Part shown: one piece after another, positions 8,086-15,426 of the stretch
Layout of the letters: every line of letters starts with the position of its first letter
Numbering within the stretch: position 1 is the stretch's first letter
Assembly (NCBI GenBank): GCA_030152585.1
Contig: JASLJC010000007.1
Location: 1 to 15,973 of the forward strand
DNA from: Savagea sp.
GTDB lineage: Bacteria; Bacillota; Bacilli; Bacillales_A; Planococcaceae
Length of the DNA stretch: 15,973 nt
Direction of reading: 5' to 3'
Notes under the pieces: generated by a model
What the model saw: the letters and a program-made list of their open reading frames with translations, nothing else
Told to the model about the DNA's origin: nothing
The model's database searches: none
Translations under genes and position numbers: made by a program

Positions 8086-9603
8086 ATGAGTAAAAATTTG
8101 AAAAAAGCAGCATTGTGGACGACGTTGCTTGCGATAATATTGAAATTTGCAGGGTTTATTCGAGAGGCGATTATTTCAAAAGAGTTCGGTGCATCTCAAG
8201 AAACGGATGCTTACTTTCTCGCATTCGGATTCATTACGTTAGTCATTGCGATGATTTCTACCGGTTTTAACAACGTCTTTTTGCCGATGTACGTCAAAGA
8301 GCGGCGCGACTTCCCTGAAAAAGGGGACAAAAACGCCAACGCTTTATTAAACTGGACGATTCTTATTTTCATCGGACTGAGCGCACTCGGTGTTCGGTAT
8401 GCGTATGCGTTCGTTCCGTTGATTTACGGGCGGATGGATGCGGTTACTGAACGATTAGCAGTCGAAATGACCGAGTACTTTTTCTTATTTCTCGTCATGA
8501 TTGCACTCAGTGGACTATTTGATTCGTATTTACAGTCCCGCCGTATTTTCGTACCGAGCCAAGTTGCCAAATTGCTCGCGACATTAATGGGTGCTGTATT
8601 TGCATTACTCTTTAGTGAACAGTGGGGAATTTTTTCGCTCGTGTACGGCTTTTTATTCGGAACTGTACTCGGTGTGATGATTCAACTTACCGCTCTTATT
8701 AAGAGCGATTACAAATGGAAGCCCGACTTCCGTATGGACGAAGCGTTTCGGATGACGTTTATCGCACTGATCATTCCGTCACTGCTCAATTCAGTCGTCG
8801 GACAAGTGAACTTATTCGTCAACCGCTTTTTCGCGAGCGGAACAGAAACAGCTGCAGTAACGTATTTAAACAACGCTTCCCTCATTACGAGTATTCCGAA
8901 TGCGATTTATGCGACGACGCTTGTGGCGATTATTTTTACGTTAATGAGCGAACAGACGAACGACGTAGCGAAGTTTCGCGAAACGGTTTTTCGTGGACTT
9001 GAAATTTCACTCGTAACACTCGTTCCGATGGCGGTTGGCTTATTGTTTGTCGGAGATTTCGTCATTCAGTTCATTTACGAGCGTGGCCAATTTACCGCAC
9101 AAGATACCGCCAATACTCATATTGCGTTACTCTTTTATTTACCGATTATTATTTTCCAAGGCATGCAGTTAATTTTGTCGAAGTCGATGTATGCGCGCGG
9201 AAAAACGGCAGTCGTCTTTCGAATTAGTGTGACGACAATTGCAATCAATATTTTCATGAACTGGTTACTCGTCGATCGGTACGGTTATCCTGCACTGGCG
9301 ATGAGTGCATCTGTCGTGAGCGTCTACTTTTTCACCGTCTCCCTCCTCGTCGTCTACAAAGACCTCGGTTGGTCGGAGTTACGCCGTGTTGGAAAGATGG
9401 CCGTACGTATCGTTTTACCTGCGTTCATTATGGGCTTTTTCGTTTGGGGAACGCGATTTGTCGTCTCAGCTGACAACTGGCATCCACTCGTTGCATTAAG
9501 TTTACTCATTCCGGTCGGCGTCGTCTTTTATACGATAAGTCTCCGGCTCTTTTACCGCGAAGGATTCGATCGACTTTTACGTCTCGTGCGCCATCGTGCG
9601 TAA
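8086..9603 (+). CDS. murJ: MurJ/MviN-family lipid-linked oligosaccharide flippase
   Basis: A 505-residue polytopic membrane protein of the MOP superfamily with about 14 hydrophobic segments. The N-terminus has the MurJ-like order of basic residues and FAGFIREAIISKEFGASQETDAYFLAF (start near residue 17), then TGFNNVFLPMYV. A later PxxLNSVVGQVNLFVNRFFAS stretch and FIYERGQFT (residues about 330-340) are also MurJ-like. MurJ moves lipid II across the membrane. In this cluster the protein may instead, or also, flip the undecaprenyl-linked unit of the secondary polysaccharide, as a Wzx-like member of the same superfamily. ATG 8086 was chosen over TTG 8062 on the position of the GAGAGG site. Its transcription must pass the terminator at 8021-8052, or come from a promoter inside the gene before it. 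Confidence 0.85.
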   Translation: MSKNLKKAALWTTLLAIILKFAGFIREAIISKEFGASQETDAYFLAFGFITLVIAMISTGFNNVFLPMYVKERRDFPEKGDKNANALLNWTILIFIGLSALGVRYAYAFVPLIYGRMDAVTERLAVEMTEYFFLFLVMIALSGLFDSYLQSRRIFVPSQVAKLLATLMGAVFALLFSEQWGIFSLVYGFLFGTVLGVMIQLTALIKSDYKWKPDFRMDEAFRMTFIALIIPSLLNSVVGQVNLFVNRFFASGTETAAVTYLNNASLITSIPNAIYATTLVAIIFTLMSEQTNDVAKFRETVFRGLEISLVTLVPMAVGLLFVGDFVIQFIYERGQFTAQDTANTHIALLFYLPIIIFQGMQLILSKSMYARGKTAVVFRISVTTIAINIFMNWLLVDRYGYPALAMSASVVSVYFFTVSLLVVYKDLGWSELRRVGKMAVRIVLPAFIMGFFVWGTRFVVSADNWHPLVALSLLIPVGVVFYTISLRLFYREGFDRLLRLVRHRA

Positions 9604-9633
9604 GCGACAACGGATAGAAAGGAGGTTATGACT

Positions 9634-10107
9634 ATGCATATACACACGATTGTCTCTTCACCCGTCACGTCATATCATACTAAACCGCACAATGTGAATG
9701 AACAAAAGTCTGCATTTCAGATTAAAAAAACGGACGAACACGTAACGCAAGAACATTCTTCTACTATTTATAAAACACTAGCAGATCAATACGATATTCA
9801 AAATGCGACTTTTGAAGAACTCGTTCACCTCTCGCATACGTTGTATAATGCGGGAGAAATCTCTTTGAAAGAACATATGACGCTCACTTTTGATTATGAA
9901 AAAGCGACAAATCATTTAAAACGACACGCTCCGGGAGCAATCCCTTCTCACTTTACGATGTATGAAACCGCTGCGAACGAATACGGGCAAAGAAACTGGA
10001 TCGCTGAGTTCGAAGCACGGGCATCGAAAGACTTGTCATTTGGTCACACGATCGGTTATCACAATAAATTGAAAGTACTCGATATACTGCAACGTTTAGC
10101 GCGTTAA
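9634..10107 (+). CDS. Unrecognised 157-residue cytoplasmic protein
   Basis: I do not recognise this protein. It starts MHIHTIVSSP, has a polar, His/Thr-rich N-terminal 45 residues, then a likely helical core (YKTLADQYDIQNATFEELVHL, GEISLKEHMTLTFDYEKATNHL) and a basic amphipathic end (KLKVLDILQRLAR). There is no signal peptide, membrane segment or cysteine. ATG 9634 is preferred because AAAGGAGG (9618-9625) lies eight bases upstream; an in-frame ATG at 9628 would be only two bases from it. It lies 30 bp after murJ with no terminator between, so it is probably the last gene of that transcript. It ends at the convergent terminator 10121-10162. The conservation-like DIQNATFEEL/GEISLKEH pattern looks like a real protein family, but no function can be given. 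Confidence 0.8.
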   Translation: MHIHTIVSSPVTSYHTKPHNVNEQKSAFQIKKTDEHVTQEHSSTIYKTLADQYDIQNATFEELVHLSHTLYNAGEISLKEHMTLTFDYEKATNHLKRHAPGAIPSHFTMYETAANEYGQRNWIAEFEARASKDLSFGHTIGYHNKLKVLDILQRLAR

Positions 10108-10120
10108 GAAAAAAGTGAAA

Positions 10121-10162
10121 CGAAAAAACCTAGTCCCCCTTTCGTGGGCACTAGGTTTTTCG
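10121..10162. terminator. Bidirectional terminator between convergent genes
   Basis: AAAAACCTAGT (10124-10134) pairs with ACTAGGTTTTT (10150-10160), with an inner CCC/GGG and an outer CG/CG pair. The A-run on one side and T-run on the other make it work in both directions. It serves the plus-strand murJ group and the minus-strand SLH hydrolase operon, whose last stop codon lies at 10165-10167. Confidence 0.9.
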
Positions 10163-10164
10163 TG

Positions 10165-12267
10165 TTAAATATCGCGTAAAAAATCTCCGCGGATCCATCC
10201 GTGTTCGATGTATCCCCCTTGGCCATCTGGTATCATTTCATCTGTTAAGATGCGGTACCAGAGACGACCGTCTGAACCTTTTTGTTGTGCGGTAATGACG
10301 ACCGGGTAACCAGAAACACCACTGATGCCTTTCGGTTTTGCCGGGTACGTATATAAAATGTTGCTCGTCGGTGAAGCCGCAGCACGTACGTTTAGTGTTG
10401 TGCTCGGTACTGTCACCGCACGACGGTACGTACCGTCATCTTTTTGGCCAAGCGCGCTGTCGATGCGATACATATGTCCTGCAATTTTTGATCCCCAATC
10501 CGGGTCTGAGGCATACGATACGTTGAAGCCAATTGACTTATGTCCCGGTGCGCCCCCTTTTGCGTAAGCGCCTTTCGGAACGATATAATTTTTGTTCATA
10601 TATTGTGCGATGAATGCATCGACACTGCGTTCGGGTGCGTCGTATTTCGAACCGGCTTCAGGTGTCGAATCAAAGACACGAATCCCGAATAAATTATTTT
10701 TTTGTTGGGCATTCGCACTCATACCGTAATTACTTTCGTGTACCGCGGTCGCTAAAATGAATAACGCGTTCACGCGGTGTTGTGCTTCGACTTGTTTTAA
10801 ATACGTACCGATGCCGATCAATTTCGATTTTTTCGTCGCATCTTTGTACGTACTATTTAACTTCTCTCGTTCTGCAAGAATTTGCATAATCCATCGGTCT
10901 AGTTCCGCTGCGCTATAGTTCGTCGTCGTTCGCATATTTAAAAATTGGAAGTACGGATAATGCGTTCCTACGAGTTGATTGTTCGGTGTACGGAAATGAA
11001 CCCCATCCACAGAGCGGTAACGTTGCCCCGCTTGTAAAAACTGTGGAGCCGGTCCAATCGTATATCCCGCGTAACGATTCGTAACGTGATCAAACGTATA
11101 ATGAACGAGTTGACGTGCATTATTCACCGCGTAGTAGTCGTTTCCTTTCGTTAAAGCTGTCGGAATTAATCCGATATCGCTCGGTTTCACATACCCGATT
11201 TGATCTCCAACTTGTACGGCGACGTAATCTTTCGTCTGACGTGACAGGGCGAGTTCACGACCATATTGGACGTACGTTAACTGTTTTTTGAACGTCGGGT
11301 CAGTATAAATGATCGTCGTTCGTGCTTTAGCGTTATTTGCATACGCTACGCCTCCTTGAATACGGACGAGTTGACCGCTCTCATACACACCGAGCGCTTG
11401 ACGGTTACTATTCAACGCTTGTACTGCTGCGTCATATGTCGAGTAAGTCGTACGACTCGGAACGAGTTTTCCACTTTGAAGTAAAGCGAGTTGATACTTC
11501 CCTTGTGCAATCGGCGGTGTCGTCGGTTTGTCTTCCGCATCCGGTTTTACGACAGGAGGGGGTGTCGGTTTTGGTGGTTTCGGTAAATCTGGTAATGGCG
11601 CTGGTTTATTCGGCTCTGTCGGACGTTCAATTTCTTTTCCGTCCATTAAAAGCGACAAACGATACAACACTGCCGCGACTTGATCCCGTTTCGAAGGTGC
11701 TTTCGGTTCAAATGTCATGACCGTACGATTCGTATTCATCGACAGTCCATTCATAATTCCGAGTGCGGCTACGTATTGCGCACTTTCTACCCCTTCTTTT
11801 AACGAGAAACGGCTTGCATCGCGTACCGTCATTTTTCGATTATCTGTTGGCTTTAACTGTAAATCTTTCGCAATTCGCTGTAAAGTAACCGCCATCTCTT
11901 CACGCGTCATCACATCATTCGGACGGAAATGTCCTTTGTTATCTCCTGTCATATACCCTGCGCGTTCAATCGCACCAATTTCTTTTCCGACAGCCATACT
12001 TTGATTGACATCTTGGAATGTCGGATCTGCCGGTGGCAAAGCGAGTAAACGAGCAGCAAATGCTGCAAAATCGCTTCGGCGTACGTCAGCTTTTGGCATA
12101 ACTTTACCGTTAGACATCCCTTTAATGACGCCTCGGTCGACCATCGCGCGCATTTCAGCTTCTAATGTTAACCCCGTTAATTCTTTTGCTTCTACCGTCA
12201 TACTGCCGACAATGGGTGTCGTTGCGAGTGTCACAGCAAGTAGTGCACTCGTCCATTTTTTCTTCAT
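10165..12267 (-). CDS. SLH-anchored N-acetylglucosaminidase with C-terminal SH3-like domain
   Basis: A 700-residue secreted peptidoglycan hydrolase. A signal peptide (MKKKWTSALLAVTLATTPIVGSMTVEA, cleavage near EA/KE) is followed by three SLH-like repeats (about 28-75, 83-138, 146-210) whose TRAE-type sites read RRSD, TREE and SKRD. A Pro-rich linker (216-255) leads to a region of about 180 residues without clear assignment, containing two similar strand-rich blocks. The glucosaminidase domain (about 440-608) has the family core ATAVHESNYGMS, with Glu511 the likely catalytic acid, then KNNLFGI and the Y-K-D/N-W-A-type end YASDPDWGSKIAGHMYRID. A C-terminal SH3-like domain (618-700, TLNVRAAASPTSN...HGWIRGDFL) probably helps bind the wall. 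ATG 12267 has AGGAGA (12276-12281) eight bases upstream; a GTG at 12273 would be only two bases from it. The gene before it ends 15 bases upstream, so this is the third gene of the operon. Confidence 0.87.
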   Translation of the reverse strand: MKKKWTSALLAVTLATTPIVGSMTVEAKELTGLTLEAEMRAMVDRGVIKGMSNGKVMPKADVRRSDFAAFAARLLALPPADPTFQDVNQSMAVGKEIGAIERAGYMTGDNKGHFRPNDVMTREEMAVTLQRIAKDLQLKPTDNRKMTVRDASRFSLKEGVESAQYVAALGIMNGLSMNTNRTVMTFEPKAPSKRDQVAAVLYRLSLLMDGKEIERPTEPNKPAPLPDLPKPPKPTPPPVVKPDAEDKPTTPPIAQGKYQLALLQSGKLVPSRTTYSTYDAAVQALNSNRQALGVYESGQLVRIQGGVAYANNAKARTTIIYTDPTFKKQLTYVQYGRELALSRQTKDYVAVQVGDQIGYVKPSDIGLIPTALTKGNDYYAVNNARQLVHYTFDHVTNRYAGYTIGPAPQFLQAGQRYRSVDGVHFRTPNNQLVGTHYPYFQFLNMRTTTNYSAAELDRWIMQILAEREKLNSTYKDATKKSKLIGIGTYLKQVEAQHRVNALFILATAVHESNYGMSANAQQKNNLFGIRVFDSTPEAGSKYDAPERSVDAFIAQYMNKNYIVPKGAYAKGGAPGHKSIGFNVSYASDPDWGSKIAGHMYRIDSALGQKDDGTYRRAVTVPSTTLNVRAAASPTSNILYTYPAKPKGISGVSGYPVVITAQQKGSDGRLWYRILTDEMIPDGQGGYIEHGWIRGDFLRDI

Positions 12268-12282
12268 TCGCACATTCTCCTC

Positions 12283-13299
12283 TCATCGTTTCCAAATACT
12301 GTACGTCGCGGCTGAAAATGTTGCACGTGTCACATGTTCTCCGACTTCAAATGTCGCAGTCTGGAACATTCCTGTCTGATCAAATGCTTTCAAGCCATAA
12401 ATGGCATCGGCCATCCAATAATGAAACGGGACATCTTCATACTGTTCAACAGATGAAATCGCCGTCATCTGTTTACTGTAGGCGAATGCTCGGTCTAAAA
12501 TGACCGCAAGCTGTCCTTTCGTTAACGGATCGTTTAAGCCGTACATCTCATTTTCGTACCCTTTTAAAATACCTGCTTCGTTCATCGCTGCGATATCACG
12601 AGCAAAAGGGTTCGATTGTCCGACGTCTCGGAACATAACAGGTTGCGTCGCGCGTTTTTGTAAAATACGATTTAGCATCGCGGCAGCTTGACCTCGTGTA
12701 ACGAGAGCTTCTGGACGAAATGTTTGATCGGCATAACCTTGTACGACATTTTGATAACCGAGGTGACCGATCGCTTCATACGCAAGATGTTGTGCAGGTA
12801 CGTCGCGGTACGTTTTGAACCCTTCATCGACCGCTCCTTCAATCTCTGTCGGTGCACTCACCGGTACGTGGCGACGAGCACCGATATAACGCGGTCCCCA
12901 ATACGGATTGCCTTCTAGTTCGGCAATTTGAACACCGACTCGTTCATTTTTAGCTGAAATAAATTGGTCATTGCCTAAATAAATGCCCGCATGCGAAACA
13001 CCTGGGAGATATGTATTCGCAAAGAAGACGATATCTCCCGGACGTAAATCTTCTTTTGCGACAACTTGTCCTACTTGATATTGCGTTTCCGTCGTACGCG
13101 GTAAAGATACGCCGTGTACGTCAAAAACGTGCCAAATGAATCCGGAACAATCAAATCCTGCTGCTGTTTTCCCACCGAATTGGTACGGTGCTCCTTCATA
13201 CTTCATCGCATATTGCGCAACAGAAGAAGAAGCACCTACAGTCGGAAGGAAACTGAAAAAACTAAGTGTAAAAACGACAATCGCTATCAATCGTTTCAT
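12283..13299 (-). CDS. NlpC/P60 cell-wall endopeptidase with C-terminal SLH domains
   Basis: A 338-residue secreted enzyme expected to cut gamma-D-glutamyl bonds in peptidoglycan stem peptides. A signal peptide (1-23, ending VGA/SSS) precedes the NlpC/P60 domain (about 25-146). The catalytic Cys51 lies in AAGFDCSGFI and His103 in GVSHAGIYLG. RPGDIVFF lies between them and GPRYIGARRH closes the domain. The usual third polar residue (His, Asn or Gln, as in FIHA) appears as Ser115 in FISA. Two clear SLH repeats follow (160-215, TRGQ; 222-275, TKGQ), then a weaker third (287-338, TRAT). ATG 13299 has an AAGGGGG site overlapping the stop codon of the protease gene 12 bp upstream, a sign of translational coupling. 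Normal P60 enzymes use LysM or SH3 binding; here anchoring is to the pyruvylated polysaccharide. Confidence 0.9.
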   Translation of the reverse strand: MKRLIAIVVFTLSFFSFLPTVGASSSVAQYAMKYEGAPYQFGGKTAAGFDCSGFIWHVFDVHGVSLPRTTETQYQVGQVVAKEDLRPGDIVFFANTYLPGVSHAGIYLGNDQFISAKNERVGVQIAELEGNPYWGPRYIGARRHVPVSAPTEIEGAVDEGFKTYRDVPAQHLAYEAIGHLGYQNVVQGYADQTFRPEALVTRGQAAAMLNRILQKRATQPVMFRDVGQSNPFARDIAAMNEAGILKGYENEMYGLNDPLTKGQLAVILDRAFAYSKQMTAISSVEQYEDVPFHYWMADAIYGLKAFDQTGMFQTATFEVGEHVTRATFSAATYSIWKR

Positions 13300-13311
13300 A
13301 CGTGTTCCCCC

Positions 13312-15186
13312 TTATCGGAATTGTTCATCTTGTGTCCGTGCTAAAAAGAGTGAAAAATCAGCTCGCGTCATCGGCGCGTACGGACGGAACGTTTGGTCTG
13401 TAAATCCTTGCGTCACATTGTTGGCTCGTAACGCACGGATTGCTTCGTACGACGCCATATGTGGCGCAACGTCTTTTAGATCTGTCGCTTGTGCATTACT
13501 TTTTAATTCAAAAGCACGTGTTAATAAAATCGCCATCTCCCCGCGTGTGACGAGGGCATTTGGACGGAACGTACCATCTTTAAAGCCACTTGCAACTTTC
13601 GCATCGACGACCGACTGAATGTAACCGGATGCGAACGATTTTGGCGAAACGTCTTCAAATTCCGTTTCGCGTAACGTACCGTCTAACTGTAAAGCACGTC
13701 CGATTAACGTCACCGCTTCTGCTCGTGTCATTTCTTTATACGGGCGGAATGTTTGATCGTCAAACCCTTGAATTTGTTCATGGTGACTTAAATAACCGAT
13801 CGCCCGTGCAAACGCTTGACGATTGTGAACGTCTTGATAGTTCGGCGAATGAATCGAGACGTATTGACGTTCGATAAATCGTTCGCCTTTACGTGTTGTC
13901 GTTTCAATGTCGACAGCTTTTAATCCACGAACACCATAAATCTCATATGCATCTTGATTCGTCATCTTTTTGCCGTCCATCGTCAGCGACACAATCGGAT
14001 GATTTAAACTACGAACGAGCGCTTTTCCTTTTTGTTGAGTGACGCCGAGCTTCGCTGTCGCCTCAAAATACGGAATGTATTGGACGAGACCGTGTCCGTA
14101 CAATGGGTCATGTCCCGGTTCGCCTAAATCGGCTGCTGTTTCTTGCAGTAACCGACGAATGTCATCGTTCGATGCGTACGGGAATCGTTCTTTATAAAGT
14201 GCAACGATCGCTGTCACGTGTGGTGTTGCCATCGACGTTCCAGACATTCTCGTATAACCGTCACGCACACCGTCTTCAAAATCCCACGATAACGGGTACG
14301 TACTTTCTACTCGCTCACCCGGTGCAGACAATTCGACTTCTGGACCGATCGCACTTTTCGGTAATTTACGACCGTTTCGATCGACCGCTGCGACACCGAT
14401 GACCGTATCGTATTTTGCCGGATACGTCACTTTGTTCATCGCTTCTAATCCGTTATTGCCGACAGACCCGACGATGATCATTCCTTTATTGTACGCTTCT
14501 TCTAATGCCCGTTGTAAACTCGGGTCGTTCCGCGGTGTATTAATACTTAAGTTGACGACATCGATATCGTGCTTCATCGTCCAATAAATTGCATCAATCA
14601 AACTCGCACTCGTACCTAAACCGTACTGGTTCATCGCTTTGATTGCATACAATTGAACATTTGGCGCAATCCCGACGAGTCCGATACCATTTGCACGTGC
14701 AGCGATAATTCCTGCAACGTGTGTTCCGTGTCCATTATCGTCGTGAAACGGAACATTTTGCGCACAATCAATACCACTTGAACAATACCCACCTTGAATA
14801 TTCAAATCTTTATGACGAACGTCAACACCGGAATCGACGACTGCTACTTTTACTCCTTCACCACCGTAAGGAGACGTCATCCGACGTGTCGCATTGACTT
14901 GATTCGCACTTGAAATATCCCGATCACCATCTAATGCGTATTCTTGGTTCATTTGGATGATCGCCCGTGGAAATTGTGTACGTAACTGATCAATTTGTTC
15001 TTGTTCGAGTGTTACGGTCGCCATATTCCACTCATCATACGTCTTGACGACCTGTTCTTCTTCTATCTCTTCTAAAATCGCTTCAATCGGTTCGTATAAA
15101 ATAACACGTTCTTCTTTTGCATAGACATCGTCCGTTACACAACATCCGATCACAAATACGACACCGATCCAAAAACGTCTCCACAT
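13312..15186 (-). CDS. Subtilisin-like (S8) serine protease with three C-terminal SLH domains
   Basis: A 624-residue secreted protease. The short export signal has a WIGVVFVIG core, a VIGC lipobox-like site, and an alternative VYA/KE cleavage. A propeptide-like segment runs to about residue 95. The S8 catalytic domain (about 95-380) shows the triad Asp118 in VAVVDSGVD, His153 in NGHGTHVAGI and Ser318 in SGTSMATPHV, with Asn244 in the oxyanion position (VGSVGNNG). Cys135 and Cys141 may form a disulfide in a small loop. A linker of about 65 residues leads to three well-kept SLH repeats (452-503, 510-560, 568-620) with TRAE, TRGE and TRAD motifs and near-identical G-F-x-D-x-TFRP segments. ATG 15186 is preferred because AGAGGA (15193-15198) lies six bases upstream; the in-frame ATG at 15192 touches it. 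It is the first gene of the hydrolase operon. Confidence 0.92.
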   Translation of the reverse strand: MWRRFWIGVVFVIGCCVTDDVYAKEERVILYEPIEAILEEIEEEQVVKTYDEWNMATVTLEQEQIDQLRTQFPRAIIQMNQEYALDGDRDISSANQVNATRRMTSPYGGEGVKVAVVDSGVDVRHKDLNIQGGYCSSGIDCAQNVPFHDDNGHGTHVAGIIAARANGIGLVGIAPNVQLYAIKAMNQYGLGTSASLIDAIYWTMKHDIDVVNLSINTPRNDPSLQRALEEAYNKGMIIVGSVGNNGLEAMNKVTYPAKYDTVIGVAAVDRNGRKLPKSAIGPEVELSAPGERVESTYPLSWDFEDGVRDGYTRMSGTSMATPHVTAIVALYKERFPYASNDDIRRLLQETAADLGEPGHDPLYGHGLVQYIPYFEATAKLGVTQQKGKALVRSLNHPIVSLTMDGKKMTNQDAYEIYGVRGLKAVDIETTTRKGERFIERQYVSIHSPNYQDVHNRQAFARAIGYLSHHEQIQGFDDQTFRPYKEMTRAEAVTLIGRALQLDGTLRETEFEDVSPKSFASGYIQSVVDAKVASGFKDGTFRPNALVTRGEMAILLTRAFELKSNAQATDLKDVAPHMASYEAIRALRANNVTQGFTDQTFRPYAPMTRADFSLFLARTQDEQFR

Positions 15187-15253
15187 GTGCATTCCTCTTT
15201 TCTATTTCTTTTTCATACGGTTCTCTTTTACGCCGAATCGACGCTTCTTTACG

Positions 15254-15284
15254 ATTATATCGAAAACTAGTGTCGATATACAAA
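15254..15284 (-). promoter_or_regulatory. Promoter of the SLH hydrolase operon with inverted-repeat operator
   Basis: On the minus strand, TTGTAT (15279-15284) and a consensus TATAAT (15254-15259) are separated by 19 bp. An 8-bp perfect inverted repeat, TATATCGA (15256-15263) and TCGATATA (15273-15280) with nine bases between, fills the spacer and touches both hexamers. If TGTATA (15277-15282) is used as -35 instead, the spacer is 17 bp. The long-spacer reading matches promoters activated by MerR-family regulators; a plain repressor site is the alternative. The start codon lies about 60 bp downstream of the predicted start point. Confidence 0.6.
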
Positions 15285-15375
15285 TATCTACCGAAAACGT
15301 CACAATTTTATGCTGAAGTGACATCCGAAAAAGAAAGTAGCGTACGAACGTCCCGCTTAAAAAGAAAAGAAAAAG
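15285..15375. other. Gap between the hydrolase operon promoter and the insertion sequence
   Basis: This 91-bp AT-rich stretch holds no reading frame, hairpin or promoter that I can support. It ends in an A/G-rich run (15361-15374), the kind of A+T-rich target ISL3 elements often use. An 8-bp target duplicate would be expected here, but the partner copy is outside the window. Confidence 0.4.
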
Positions 15376-15426
15376 GGTTCTTTTTCAAGTGTTGGGGTGA
15401 CGAATCCGTCACCCTAAATGAGAACC
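15376..15426. repeat. Stem-loop at the end of the insertion sequence
   Basis: GGGTGACG (15395-15402) and CGTCACCC (15407-15414) form a perfect 8-bp stem with a 4-nt loop, inside an outer GGTTCT/AGAACC pair (15376-15381 and 15421-15426). The transposase stop codon (15409-15411, minus) falls in the stem. No T-run follows on either strand directly, so it is not a standard terminator, though it may limit read-through into the operon. Confidence 0.6.

Noticed and set aside
13136..13618. Plus-strand 160-codon reading frame over the NlpC/protease junction
   Set aside because: It is antisense to two well-supported genes with clear catalytic motifs and has no start signals.
15187..15192. ATG at 15192 as start of the protease
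   Set aside because: The AGAGGA site abuts it with no spacer, while ATG 15186 has a normal six-base spacing.
15395..15414. Hairpin as a rho-independent terminator
   Set aside because: No T-run follows the stem on either strand; it belongs to the IS end.
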